Shown one piece after another: positions 18,651 through 24,807 of a stretch of 64,000 bases of DNA. Each line of letters starts with the position of its first letter. Position 1 is the first letter of the stretch. Source of the DNA: Lachnospiraceae bacterium (GTDB lineage: Bacteria; Bacillota; Clostridia; Lachnospirales; Lachnospiraceae); assembly GCA_015057165.1 (NCBI GenBank), contig SVEY01000014.1, positions 1 to 64,000 on the forward strand, given 5' to 3'. A model generated the notes under the pieces. The model saw only the letters and a list, made by a program, of their open reading frames with translations. It was not told where the DNA came from and ran no database searches. Made by a program: the position numbers and the translations under genes.

Positions 18651-19238
18651 TTATATCTGAAAAATCATTATTCTATTCCTAGTTGTGTCCTCATCAAAAA
18701 GATCTGTGCAGTCTATCTCATCAAAGAATGTTATCTCATCCACCCTCATAAGAAATGCTATGTATTCATCGGAAGGGTAATAGAAGAGGAGCTTAATCTC
18801 TCTTGGATTCTTGTGATAAGAATCAATAATGTTCTTCATTACCTTCTCAAATATTTCCTCCGAAAATGGATTGAAGAAATACATCACATCAGAATCATCA
18901 GGTAAAGGGTAGTCCTCTACTGAACATTTTACAAATTCCACCTTCAGATCCTTATCCGATAGATTCTTTAGTGAAGCCTGGTAGAATTCGTCTATACACT
19001 CTATGCCAGTGCACCTACAACCTGTCTTCTCGGCAAGATAAAGGCACGCCCTACCCATTCCACATCCGTAATCAATCACATGGGAGTCTTCATTTATAAT
19101 ACCGCTATCTACTAACCTCTCTAACACAGAATAGGGTGTGGGTTCATAGGGAAATATGTCATCGTCGGAATACTTCTCACTCCTACCTTCTGTATCTATA
19201 TTGTGTAACTTGTCCTTGTATATATCAGCAAATTCCAA
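18651..19238 (-). CDS. Class I SAM-dependent methyltransferase
   Basis: A 195-residue methyltransferase with motif I VIDYGCGMGRACLYLAE (about 57-73), motif II GIECIDE and a PPxY-like strand MYFFNPFS. The substrate is unknown. The start is TTG at 19238, with AAGGAG eight bases upstream. It stands alone between the pan operon and the accessory island. Small-molecule methylation is the default reading for such short stand-alone enzymes. Confidence 0.75.
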   Translation of the reverse strand: MEFADIYKDKLHNIDTEGRSEKYSDDDIFPYEPTPYSVLERLVDSGIINEDSHVIDYGCGMGRACLYLAEKTGCRCTGIECIDEFYQASLKNLSDKDLKVEFVKCSVEDYPLPDDSDVMYFFNPFSEEIFEKVMKNIIDSYHKNPREIKLLFYYPSDEYIAFLMRVDEITFFDEIDCTDLFDEDTTRNRIMIFQI

Positions 19239-19303
19239 GTTAAAATCTCCTTATATGATGTTTTGTTGATTATGCAAATTATAACATCTTTATAAATGAT
19301 AGT

Positions 19304-19331
19304 TTGACAAACTTTAAAAACATGATAGAAT
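19304..19331 (+). promoter_or_regulatory. Rightward promoter facing the 3' end of the LPD3-like gene
   Basis: TTGACA (19304-19309) and TAGAAT (19326-19331), with a TG extension, are 16 bases apart on the plus strand. A transcript from it would start about 30 bases before the stop codon of the minus-strand LPD3-like gene and run antisense to it. No plus-strand gene starts here. Confidence 0.5.
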
Positions 19332-19367
19332 ACATTATAAGAAATGGGTTTTTACCGTACAGTAATT

Positions 19368-19889
19368 TTACTTAAGCGGGCTGCTCGTTTCTTTTTTTAT
19401 TGAAATAAAATCGTATAAATACTTTTTATTATCTTCAGCATGTCTCACAAGCATAGTCGCTCTGTATATATTGTACCTAACAACCACTCCCTTAATATCA
19501 TCGTATACTGGCAATGCAAATCTCACCTCATACCTATACCATCCATATTTTGCATCATTTTCATGTTTCTTTTTAACATTAATCTTATAACTAGGATTAG
19601 TTGCAATTCGAATCATTTCTGGGATTGCTTGCGATGCATTCGCTTTTGCTTTAGCTACCGCTCCCTTCAATTGAATTCTGCTTTCAGAATTCGCATATTC
19701 GTCTGGAAAATCCTTTGAAATATATATTTTTTCGCTTGTCTCTTCAATCTCATAAAAGCTTCCTATATACTCCTTGAGATACTCTTCTACATTTTTCCAA
19801 TCCTTTCTCTTACCTTTAAATCTTATATCATTAATCAGTACGAATCTCTTCCCATCAAGATCTCTGATGATATTAATGTTCTTATCCAT
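19368..19889 (-). CDS. LPD3-like mobile-element protein under SOS-type control
   Basis: A 173-residue protein. Its C-terminal two thirds (IYISKDFPDEYA, then KAKANASQAIPEMI, YGWYRYEVRFALPVY and MLVRHAEDNKKYLYD) resembles the LPD3 large-polyvalent-protein-associated domain that I recall from phage and conjugative-element proteins of Clostridia, there often near nuclease-like domains. No catalytic residues can be assigned, so whether it is a nuclease, toxin or DNA-protection factor is open. ATG at 19889 is preferred; two GTG codons just upstream overlap the ribosome site. Its promoter carries two LexA-type boxes. A decayed copy of its 3' end lies at 22543-22580. Confidence 0.55.
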   Translation of the reverse strand: MDKNINIIRDLDGKRFVLINDIRFKGKRKDWKNVEEYLKEYIGSFYEIEETSEKIYISKDFPDEYANSESRIQLKGAVAKAKANASQAIPEMIRIATNPSYKINVKKKHENDAKYGWYRYEVRFALPVYDDIKGVVVRYNIYRATMLVRHAEDNKKYLYDFISIKKETSSPLK

Positions 19890-19922
19890 CAACCTCACCA
19901 CCTCTCATAACACTAGTAATGA

Positions 19923-19973
19923 GCAAACATTTGTTCTATATATGATAATAGAACAGTTGTTCGAGTGTGTCAA
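19923..19973 (-). promoter_or_regulatory. Promoter of the LPD3-like gene with two SOS (LexA) boxes
   Basis: On the minus strand TTGACA (19968-19973) and TATTAT (19945-19950) are 17 bases apart. The spacer contains CGAACAACTGTTCT (19950-19963). A second box, AGAACAAATGTTTGC (19923-19937), covers the probable start. Both match the Gram-positive LexA consensus CGAACRNRYGTTYC with a few mismatches. A repressor bound to either site would block RNA polymerase. Confidence 0.7.
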
Positions 19974-20212
19974 TGGATTTTTGAATAATTCTAAGGCAGA
20001 TGGTCTTAATATCTATCCCTTGCTTCAGAATATCTTCTTTGTCTACACCTTCTCGGAGCAACTCACCCCAAAATCTCTCCAAAGAATCTTGACTATTCTT
20101 GCGTATAATATTGTATACTATTAAACATAAAGTATTCACTCTCAATTGATTTATTAATTTTTTGTCAAAAAACTAGTTGTATGAGTCTAGTGAAGCAGAA
20201 AGGACAAATGAT

Positions 20213-20545
20213 ATGACAATCAGCCAAAGAATCAGGAAAATAGCAAATGAAAAGGGAATGACACAGATCGAATTTGCTAGGGCAACAGGAATAAGTCAAA
20301 GCACAATAAGTGACTGGGGAAGAAAAAATACTAATCCGTCTGCGGACAAAATAATGGTAATATGTAAAGTCCTAGGTGTATCTCCTTATGAATTGCTTCA
20401 AGACACAATGCCTGATGGTATGAAGAAGGTTGAACATACTATTATTTCGGAAGGGACAGAAGAGTTCTTGTTATTAGAGACCTTCAAAGGTTTAACTCGT
20501 AGCAACAAAGATAGATTGATAGGATATTTACACGCACTCAAATAA
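20213..20545 (+). CDS. XRE-family helix-turn-helix regulator
   Basis: A 110-residue protein with an N-terminal HTH_3 domain (SQRIRKIANEKGMTQIEFAR, then GISQSTISDWGRKNTNPSAD, about residues 4-58). The C-terminal tail of about 45 residues ends in NKDRLIGYLHALK, as in many small phage- or toxin-system repressors. ATG at 20213 follows AAAGGAC; the frame continues upstream but has no ribosome site there. It precedes the GHKL-HExxH gene in the same direction by about 120 bases, and repeats there could be its operators. A paired regulator for that gene is the simplest inference. Confidence 0.85.
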   Translation: MTISQRIRKIANEKGMTQIEFARATGISQSTISDWGRKNTNPSADKIMVICKVLGVSPYELLQDTMPDGMKKVEHTIISEGTEEFLLLETFKGLTRSNKDRLIGYLHALK

Positions 20546-20565
20546 TAAGTGAATATAAAAGCTTG

Positions 20566-20609
20566 TTTTTCATTTGTTAAAGAGCGCCAAAGCCTTGACA
20601 AATGAAAAA
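20566..20609. repeat. Long inverted repeat between the regulator and the GHKL gene
   Basis: TTTTTCATTTGT (20566-20577) pairs perfectly with ACAAATGAAAAA (20598-20609), and the pairing continues inward with wobbles. The right arm overlaps a TTGACA -35 (20595-20600). It may act as terminator of the regulator gene, as an operator, or both. Confidence 0.55.
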
Positions 20610-20652
20610 AATTATATATCATATATCGTATAGGCGATATTTGTATCGTATA
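20595..20652 (+). promoter_or_regulatory. Promoter and likely operator region of the GHKL-HExxH gene
   Basis: TTGACA lies at 20595-20600, followed by AT-rich -10 candidates near 20615-20627. Downstream, ATATCG (20623-20628) and CGATAT (20635-20640) form an inverted repeat, and TATCGTATA occurs twice exactly 20 bases apart (20624-20632, 20644-20652). Repeats two helical turns apart over the start region suggest binding of the adjacent XRE repressor. Confidence 0.45.
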
Positions 20653-20667
20653 TAAATGGAGGCAATT

Positions 20668-22215
20668 ATGAGAACAGTACCTTTAAATTTGGTAATGACA
20701 TATCCTGTGTATTGGTCAAGATATCAGGTGTTGAGAGATTATGTTCAGAATTTTTACGATTCGGTTGGATACAAAGAATGGAATAAACGTTTTTGTTATA
20801 CATATTCCGATTCTCTACTAACAATGTGGATTGATGAAGTGTCATTTAATTATGAATGGTTGATGCATATTGGTGCATCAACTAAAACAAAAGAATCTGG
20901 AGAGTTTGCTGGTTTTTTCGGTGAAGGTTTCAAAATTGCATCCTTATGCGCTCTGCGAGATATGGGGTGGGAAGTAAAAATGATGTCTGATGATTGGTTG
21001 ATAGATGTAACTGACATAGAACAGCATATAGATGGCACGCCTGTAAGAATGCTTGCATATAACATCACGTCCCGAGAAATAATAAATGAAACGAAGTTGG
21101 TTCTAAAAAATGTTAATTTTGATGATTACAACTTATTCAAAGCTGTTCTTGATAGTTTTTTCTATGAGGAAAATCTTATTATGGGGGAAAAGGTATGGCA
21201 AGGTGAGGAAGGAGCAGTTTTTTTGAGAAGCAAGAATCCTATAAATCAAGAATTACCTTCAACAAGAGAGTTTGGAAGAAAAGGAGCAGTCTTTTGCGGC
21301 TATCAAATGCGTGGAACGAATCCATTTGACCTAGTAATATGCCTACATCACTATAAACAAGTGGATAGAGAAAGAAAAAGTTTGTATGCATTTAATGTTA
21401 TAGATGTTTTTGAGGGAATATGCAGATATATTGATGCTGAATGCGCTATGGTAATGCTGGAAAAGATGAGAAGATATTGGAATACCTATCCCAAAAAGAA
21501 AATTGATATTTATAGTTGGAGTGGACCGATAAATATTTTGATTCGAAAGGTCGCAAATTGTGACAAGACAAGAAATGAATTTTACCAAAAACATAATAAT
21601 CTATTATATGTAAAAAGAATTCGTACTATAAGTGAGAGAAATCGCAGATGGCAGGCTAAGTCATGGCTAAAAAATCAATACAAAAAATATATACTCGTCA
21701 AGGATACTTTTCGGTTGTTAGGATATCGTTCTTTAGAGGAAGAGTGTGATATTAATGATGGATTTGTAGAAGATGATAATGCAAATTCTATTCAAGAGAA
21801 AGGCTTTTCTATATTTGAGGATATATGTAACAGTATATTTCAAGGTTTTTTTATTTACCAAAGAAAACCAAAGCGAAAAATAATCACCAATTATACGGCG
21901 TGTTATCATGGCATGGCAGTAACATATAAAAAAAGACACTTTGAAATGAATAATATGGGCTTAAAAGTTGTATCAGAAATAGATAAGATATATTTAAAAA
22001 AAGAGATATTTAATATGGATGGATATTATGATGGATTGTCAACATATATTCATGAAATGTGCCATATGTTTGGAGGCGATGCAACTATTTCTTTTAGTCG
22101 CTCTTTGACCTACGCTACAGAAATATTGTTAAAAAATCACAGTGTTATAGCTGATGGAAAAAGAAAATGGGAAGATGTATTTGCTGAGGAGATGAATAGT
22201 TATAATGGGTTATAA
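20668..22215 (+). CDS. GHKL (Hsp90/MORC-like) ATPase fused to an HExxH metallopeptidase-like domain
   Basis: The 515-residue product has an N-terminal Bergerat-fold ATPase. The N box is RDYVQNFYDS (Asp24, Asn28, Asp31), followed by IGASTKTKESGEFAGFFGEG and FKIA (about 68-91), the GxSxK...GxFGEG signature of Hsp90/MORC/HATPase_c_3 proteins. Near the C-terminus, YIHEMCHMFGGD carries an HExxH zinc motif (462-466). The middle has no recognised domain and is rich in basic and aromatic residues. ATG at 20668 follows GGAGG. It sits between an XRE regulator and a small coupled gene in an accessory island. ATP-gated proteolysis in stress or defence is inference. Confidence 0.7.
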   Translation: MRTVPLNLVMTYPVYWSRYQVLRDYVQNFYDSVGYKEWNKRFCYTYSDSLLTMWIDEVSFNYEWLMHIGASTKTKESGEFAGFFGEGFKIASLCALRDMGWEVKMMSDDWLIDVTDIEQHIDGTPVRMLAYNITSREIINETKLVLKNVNFDDYNLFKAVLDSFFYEENLIMGEKVWQGEEGAVFLRSKNPINQELPSTREFGRKGAVFCGYQMRGTNPFDLVICLHHYKQVDRERKSLYAFNVIDVFEGICRYIDAECAMVMLEKMRRYWNTYPKKKIDIYSWSGPINILIRKVANCDKTRNEFYQKHNNLLYVKRIRTISERNRRWQAKSWLKNQYKKYILVKDTFRLLGYRSLEEECDINDGFVEDDNANSIQEKGFSIFEDICNSIFQGFFIYQRKPKRKIITNYTACYHGMAVTYKKRHFEMNNMGLKVVSEIDKIYLKKEIFNMDGYYDGLSTYIHEMCHMFGGDATISFSRSLTYATEILLKNHSVIADGKRKWEDVFAEEMNSYNGL

Positions 22216-22405
22216 AGAAGAATACACGGATGGATATGAGGAAGGATTCGCAATAGGAGTGGCTATGTCAACCATAGAAGATGTTTGTAGTCTTTTAAAG
22301 ATAGGATATTCTCCTGAAGGAATAGCTGAAGCTATGGATATTTGTGTAGAAAAAGTAATGGACATCAAAGAAAATTACATGTCATTAGATGATGAGGAAC
22401 AATAA
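22205..22405 (+). CDS. Small acidic protein coupled to the GHKL-HExxH gene
   Basis: A 66-residue, helical, acidic protein. Its start overlaps the last 11 bases of the GHKL-HExxH gene, indicating coupled translation. YTDGYEEGFAIGVA followed by LLKIGYSPEGIAEAMDICVEKV resembles the C-terminal tail of Rpn/PD-(D/E)XK transposase-type nucleases (the EEGxxxG-LLKxGxSxExIAEATGLS pattern), but no nuclease domain precedes it. It may be a helical partner or antitoxin-like subunit of the large protein. I do not recognise it as a named family. Confidence 0.6.
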   Translation: MGYKEEYTDGYEEGFAIGVAMSTIEDVCSLLKIGYSPEGIAEAMDICVEKVMDIKENYMSLDDEEQ

Positions 22406-22412
22406 TGCCTGT

Positions 22413-22580
22413 TACTAAAAAAGCACATATCGTGGATGTTACACAAGTTAGTATAACAAACAAAATGTTTCCCTTTCATTCATACTTTCCAAGCCACGGT
22501 TTGAAATTCTGGTCTATGTAGTCCACTTCTATTTCCTTGTATCGTACAGTTATTTTACTCAGGCGGGCTGCTCATTCCTT
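22413..22580 (-). pseudogene. Mosaic relic of the toxin, def and LPD3-like genes
   Basis: Three fragments are joined end to end. Bases 22413-22490 match the toxin gene at 23308-23471 with an internal deletion and no start codon. Bases about 22497-22545 match def (VRYKEIEVDY, IDQNFKP). Bases 22543-22580 match the 3' end of the LPD3-like gene (MSSPPE against TSSPLK). The joints fall in short shared strings such as CGTACA. The def-toxin order is the same as in the intact region about 1 kb away, so this looks like a deleted duplicate. Confidence 0.7.
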
Positions 22581-22582
22581 TT

Positions 22583-23170
22583 TTATTTTCTAAGAAGGAG
22601 GTTCAGCCACCTGTCATCTTCTCTGCCCTCACGCACATCGTCAGTCACCCACATCTCCTCGATCTTAAAATGCGTATCACTTAGCACTTCCTTAATACTG
22701 TCTTCCGTCATATCAGAGAAATGCCTCTCTCTTCTTACTGCGTCTTCCTTGCCGTATTTGAAAGAGGTATACATAATCCCGCCTTCCTTCAAGGCCTTGT
22801 ATGCAAGATTGAAAATGTGCGATAGCTCATGCCTCTCTACATGCAAGATAGATGCGCAGGCCCAGATACCGTCGTATCTGTTAGTTGCATCCAACTCATC
22901 AAAACGCTCTACCCTAACTTCAATCCCGGTCTTGTTGCTTGCATACTTCGCAAGCTCTGCGCAAGCATCCACAGCTTCTACCTGATATCCTGCTGCAAGA
23001 AATGCTCCTGTGTCTCTGCCGCTTCCTGAACCCCAGTCAAGAATCATTCCACCTGTAGGAATCTTCTCTAAGAACTTCTCTCTAAGCAAAGATACATCAG
23101 CAAACTCCGTCCCTGATATGAATTCCATTGCGTTGTCGTTATAATATTGTAATGTGTCCATCTTGTTCAT
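22583..23170 (-). CDS. Class I SAM-dependent methyltransferase (TehB-like)
   Basis: A 195-residue methyltransferase with motif I MILDWGSGSGRDTGAFLAAG (about 37-56), the acidic strand VEAVDACAE, and YDGIWACASILHV as motif IV. The pattern is close to TehB-like and Methyltransf_11 proteins; the substrate is unknown. ATG at 23170 follows AGGAG. Its stop abuts the mosaic relic, so its original 3' flank has been replaced. It faces the plus-strand genes across the relic. Confidence 0.75.
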   Translation of the reverse strand: MNKMDTLQYYNDNAMEFISGTEFADVSLLREKFLEKIPTGGMILDWGSGSGRDTGAFLAAGYQVEAVDACAELAKYASNKTGIEVRVERFDELDATNRYDGIWACASILHVERHELSHIFNLAYKALKEGGIMYTSFKYGKEDAVRRERHFSDMTEDSIKEVLSDTHFKIEEMWVTDDVREGREDDRWLNLLLRK

Positions 23171-23234
23171 AATACTTAACTCCTACCACACTCTTGAAAA
23201 CGAGGACAACACGCCCATGAATGTCTACTTCTAT

Positions 23235-23262
23235 TTGACAAATCCTAGAAACGTGTTACAAT
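23235..23262 (+). promoter_or_regulatory. Promoter of the convergent antisense RNA
   Basis: TTGACA (23235-23240) and TACAAT (23257-23262, with TG extension) are 16 bases apart on the plus strand. The predicted start is near 23270. The -10 and first 30 transcribed bases resemble those of the toxin promoter on the other strand. Confidence 0.75.
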
Positions 23263-23269
23263 TAAACTA

Positions 23270-23353
23270 TAAAAAGGCGTTGCCAAAACGGCTGGCCTAA
23301 GTTATAAGTTACTAAAAAAGCAACCTAGCTTTGGTCCGCGCGGTTGCTTTTTT
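23270..23353 (+). ncRNA. Candidate antisense RNA antitoxin
   Basis: A short plus-strand RNA of about 85 bases would run from the promoter at 23235-23262 to the bidirectional terminator at 23314-23353. It overlaps the 3' end of the toxin mRNA by the whole terminator, including the last toxin codons. Its leader (from 23276, GGCGTTG...GGCCT) resembles the leader of the toxin mRNA. Convergent toxin and antisense RNAs sharing a terminator are the layout of type I systems such as txpA/RatA and par. Confidence 0.6.
23314..23353. terminator. Bidirectional terminator shared by toxin and antisense RNA
   Basis: AAAAAAGCAACC (23314-23325) and GGTTGCTTTTTT (23342-23353) form a perfect 12-bp stem with U runs on both strands. 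The toxin stop codon (23325-23327) lies at the edge of the stem. Confidence 0.9.
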
Positions 23354-23474
23354 GTTTGCGACGATTTATCACATCGCGAACCACATCATACACTGCTTTC
23401 GCAGCACATATCGTGGATGTTACACAAGTTAGTATAACAAACAAAATGTTTCCCTTCCATTCATACTTTCCCAT
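23325..23474 (-). CDS. Small membrane peptide, probable type I toxin
   Basis: The 49-residue peptide starts MGKYEWKGN, has one hydrophobic segment (about 9-25, NILFVILTCVTSTICAA) and a basic tail with RDVINRRKQKS. That is the profile of type I toxins such as TxpA, BsrG or Fst. AAGGAGG lies eight bases before ATG. UUCCCAU (DNA 23493-23499) can pair with AUGGGAA covering the start codon, enclosing the ribosome site. The gene has a strong promoter with an SOS box, an 80-base leader, a convergent antisense RNA and a shared terminator. Toxicity is inferred. I cannot place it in a named toxin family. Confidence 0.7.
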   Translation of the reverse strand: MGKYEWKGNILFVILTCVTSTICAAKAVYDVVRDVINRRKQKSNRADQS

Positions 23475-23560
23475 AGGCAACACCTCCTTTTAATGGGAAG
23501 CTCGCACTAGAAAATAGTACGTTTGCAAGGCCAACCGCTGTCTTGTCAACGCCTATATTA

Positions 23561-23589
23561 ATTATAATATACGAACATAAGTTCGTCAA
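23561..23589 (-). promoter_or_regulatory. Toxin promoter with embedded SOS (LexA) box
   Basis: On the minus strand TTGACG (23584-23589) and TATAAT (23561-23566) are 17 bases apart. CGAACATAAGTTCG (23572-23585) lies in the spacer and overlaps the -35. It is a CGAAC-N4-GTTCG palindrome matching the Gram-positive LexA operator. The same arrangement is seen upstream of the LPD3-like gene. Confidence 0.8.
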
Positions 23590-23597
23590 CATCTTTT

Positions 23598-24008
23598 CTA
23601 AATTAACTCTCCGCTAAAATGCTGTATCTCATGCTGAATAATCTGTGCTATAAAATCTGTATATTTGCCATGCTGCGGTTTGAAATTCTGGTCTAAGTAA
23701 TCTACTTCTATTTCCTTATATCGTACACAAGGTCGTACTCCATCTAGTGACAGGCAGCTCTCCTCTGTCTCATACCTACCACTCTTAGATGTAATAACAG
23801 GATTAACCATCGGTATAATAAATGGTCCAACAGCTACAACAATAATCTGCTTCTTCACACCAATCATATTAGCTGCCATACCAACACATCTATCACTATT
23901 TGCTTTTAACGTATCCATCAAATCCACTATTACTTGCGCATCATCTTTTGTGGCAGGTGATGACTTCTGTTGTAGAAATAATGGGTCTTTTACTATTTGT
24001 TTTACCAT
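23598..24008 (-). CDS. def: Short peptide deformylase-like protein
   Basis: Deformylase removes the formyl group from new N-termini. The 136 residues carry the three family motifs in variant form: GMAANMIG for GxGxAAxQ, EESCLS for EGCLS (the metal-ligand Cys is kept), and QHEIQHFSG for QHExDH (both His and the Glu are kept). The Gln-to-Asn change in motif I and the short C-terminus are seen in the second deformylase of some Clostridia, so it may be active but specialised. A GGTGA precedes ATG at 24008. It lies just upstream of the toxin promoter, and part of it is duplicated in the relic near 22.5 kb. Confidence 0.8.
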   Translation of the reverse strand: MVKQIVKDPLFLQQKSSPATKDDAQVIVDLMDTLKANSDRCVGMAANMIGVKKQIIVVAVGPFIIPMVNPVITSKSGRYETEESCLSLDGVRPCVRYKEIEVDYLDQNFKPQHGKYTDFIAQIIQHEIQHFSGELI

Positions 24009-24040
24009 GTTATGTCACCATTTCATATTATTTCTATAAA

Positions 24041-24757
24041 TCACACCACCAACTTCATGAAATCTTTTTTACTTATTTTAATTCCACTAGCTGATAATCT
24101 GTCAGTTCTATCAAAGTATATTTTATTAACTACATTTTCCTTCTCATCTTTTACTCCATAATGCAGTAGCCTATGACAAATAGGACACAAACAAATGACA
24201 TTTGCATACACATCAAGACTATGTTCAAACTTATCCTGATACTTCATCGGAAGAGCATGATGTCCTTCCATATACCAGTGTCCTGTGTTCTTTGATGTAA
24301 AGGTTTTATGTTCACTATCAAATTCACATTTATATCCTGCCGATTCAATAGATTGAGTTTTAATAATGGATGAGCGTGCATATTTAATAAGTCTTTGAGC
24401 TTTCTTATCTGGAACAGGCATTTCAATGTCTAATAATTGAATTGTTTCAGAATCGTAGTTAGAGAAATCTTCGCCATGAGCAAATTTTATATAATTATTT
24501 AGTCCCGAACTATACATCTGATGCCCCTTAGTATTTAGTTTTACAAACTCAGGCTCTGTGTACAAATATTCTTTTAATATTTCAAGTTGGCCTATATCCT
24601 GCACTTCATATATAGACTCTTCAATTTTTTCTCTTTCCATCAACATTCTTGATATTTTTCTTAATGCCTGAGTATAGTGTCCAATGGATGATTCTGAAAG
24701 CTTTTTTACTTCTCGTAAATACTTCTCATAATATGTGGATAGTACATAATTATTCAT
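24041..24757 (-). CDS. HNH endonuclease
   Basis: A 238-residue protein. The N-terminal helical region (KKLSESSIGHYTQALRKIS, about 15-35) resembles the SAM-like DNA-binding domain of integrases. The C-terminal HNH domain has the beta-beta-alpha-metal signature: GHHALPM, then about 25 residues later NVICLCPICHRLLHYG, with the paired cysteines CPIC that often hold structural zinc. The pattern is close to HNH proteins annotated as restriction endonucleases of McrA type. No methyltransferase is adjacent in the same operon. ATG at 24757 is chosen over an upstream TTG because of the GAAGGGA site. It lies between def and a DUF2130 gene, 32 bases before def. Confidence 0.8.
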   Translation of the reverse strand: MNNYVLSTYYEKYLREVKKLSESSIGHYTQALRKISRMLMEREKIEESIYEVQDIGQLEILKEYLYTEPEFVKLNTKGHQMYSSGLNNYIKFAHGEDFSNYDSETIQLLDIEMPVPDKKAQRLIKYARSSIIKTQSIESAGYKCEFDSEHKTFTSKNTGHWYMEGHHALPMKYQDKFEHSLDVYANVICLCPICHRLLHYGVKDEKENVVNKIYFDRTDRLSASGIKISKKDFMKLVV

Positions 24758-24807
24758 CTTTCTTTTCCCTTCAACAGAAAACAATCTTTGTAATTATATC
24801 TATTATA

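Larger units (their letters stand above)
23276..23555. repeat. Inverted repeats framing the toxin-antitoxin unit
   Basis: GGCGTTG...CGGCTGGCCT at 23276-23298 and its imperfect complement at 23529-23553 (GGCCAACCGCTG...CAACGCC) bound the unit. The similarity extends into both -10 regions (TTACAATTAA against TTATAATTAA). Either both promoters and leaders arose by inverted duplication, or the ends are terminal repeats of a small mobile unit. Confidence 0.6.

Noticed and set aside
19936-20145. Minus-strand open frame of 69 codons between the LPD3-like gene and the XRE regulator
   Set aside because: No ribosome site, GTG or TTG start only, and its 3' end is made of the SOS-box promoter of the LPD3-like gene. 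More likely intergenic.
22749-23029. Plus-strand frames opposite the TehB-like methyltransferase
   Set aside because: No ribosome site; the opposite strand has clear methyltransferase motifs.
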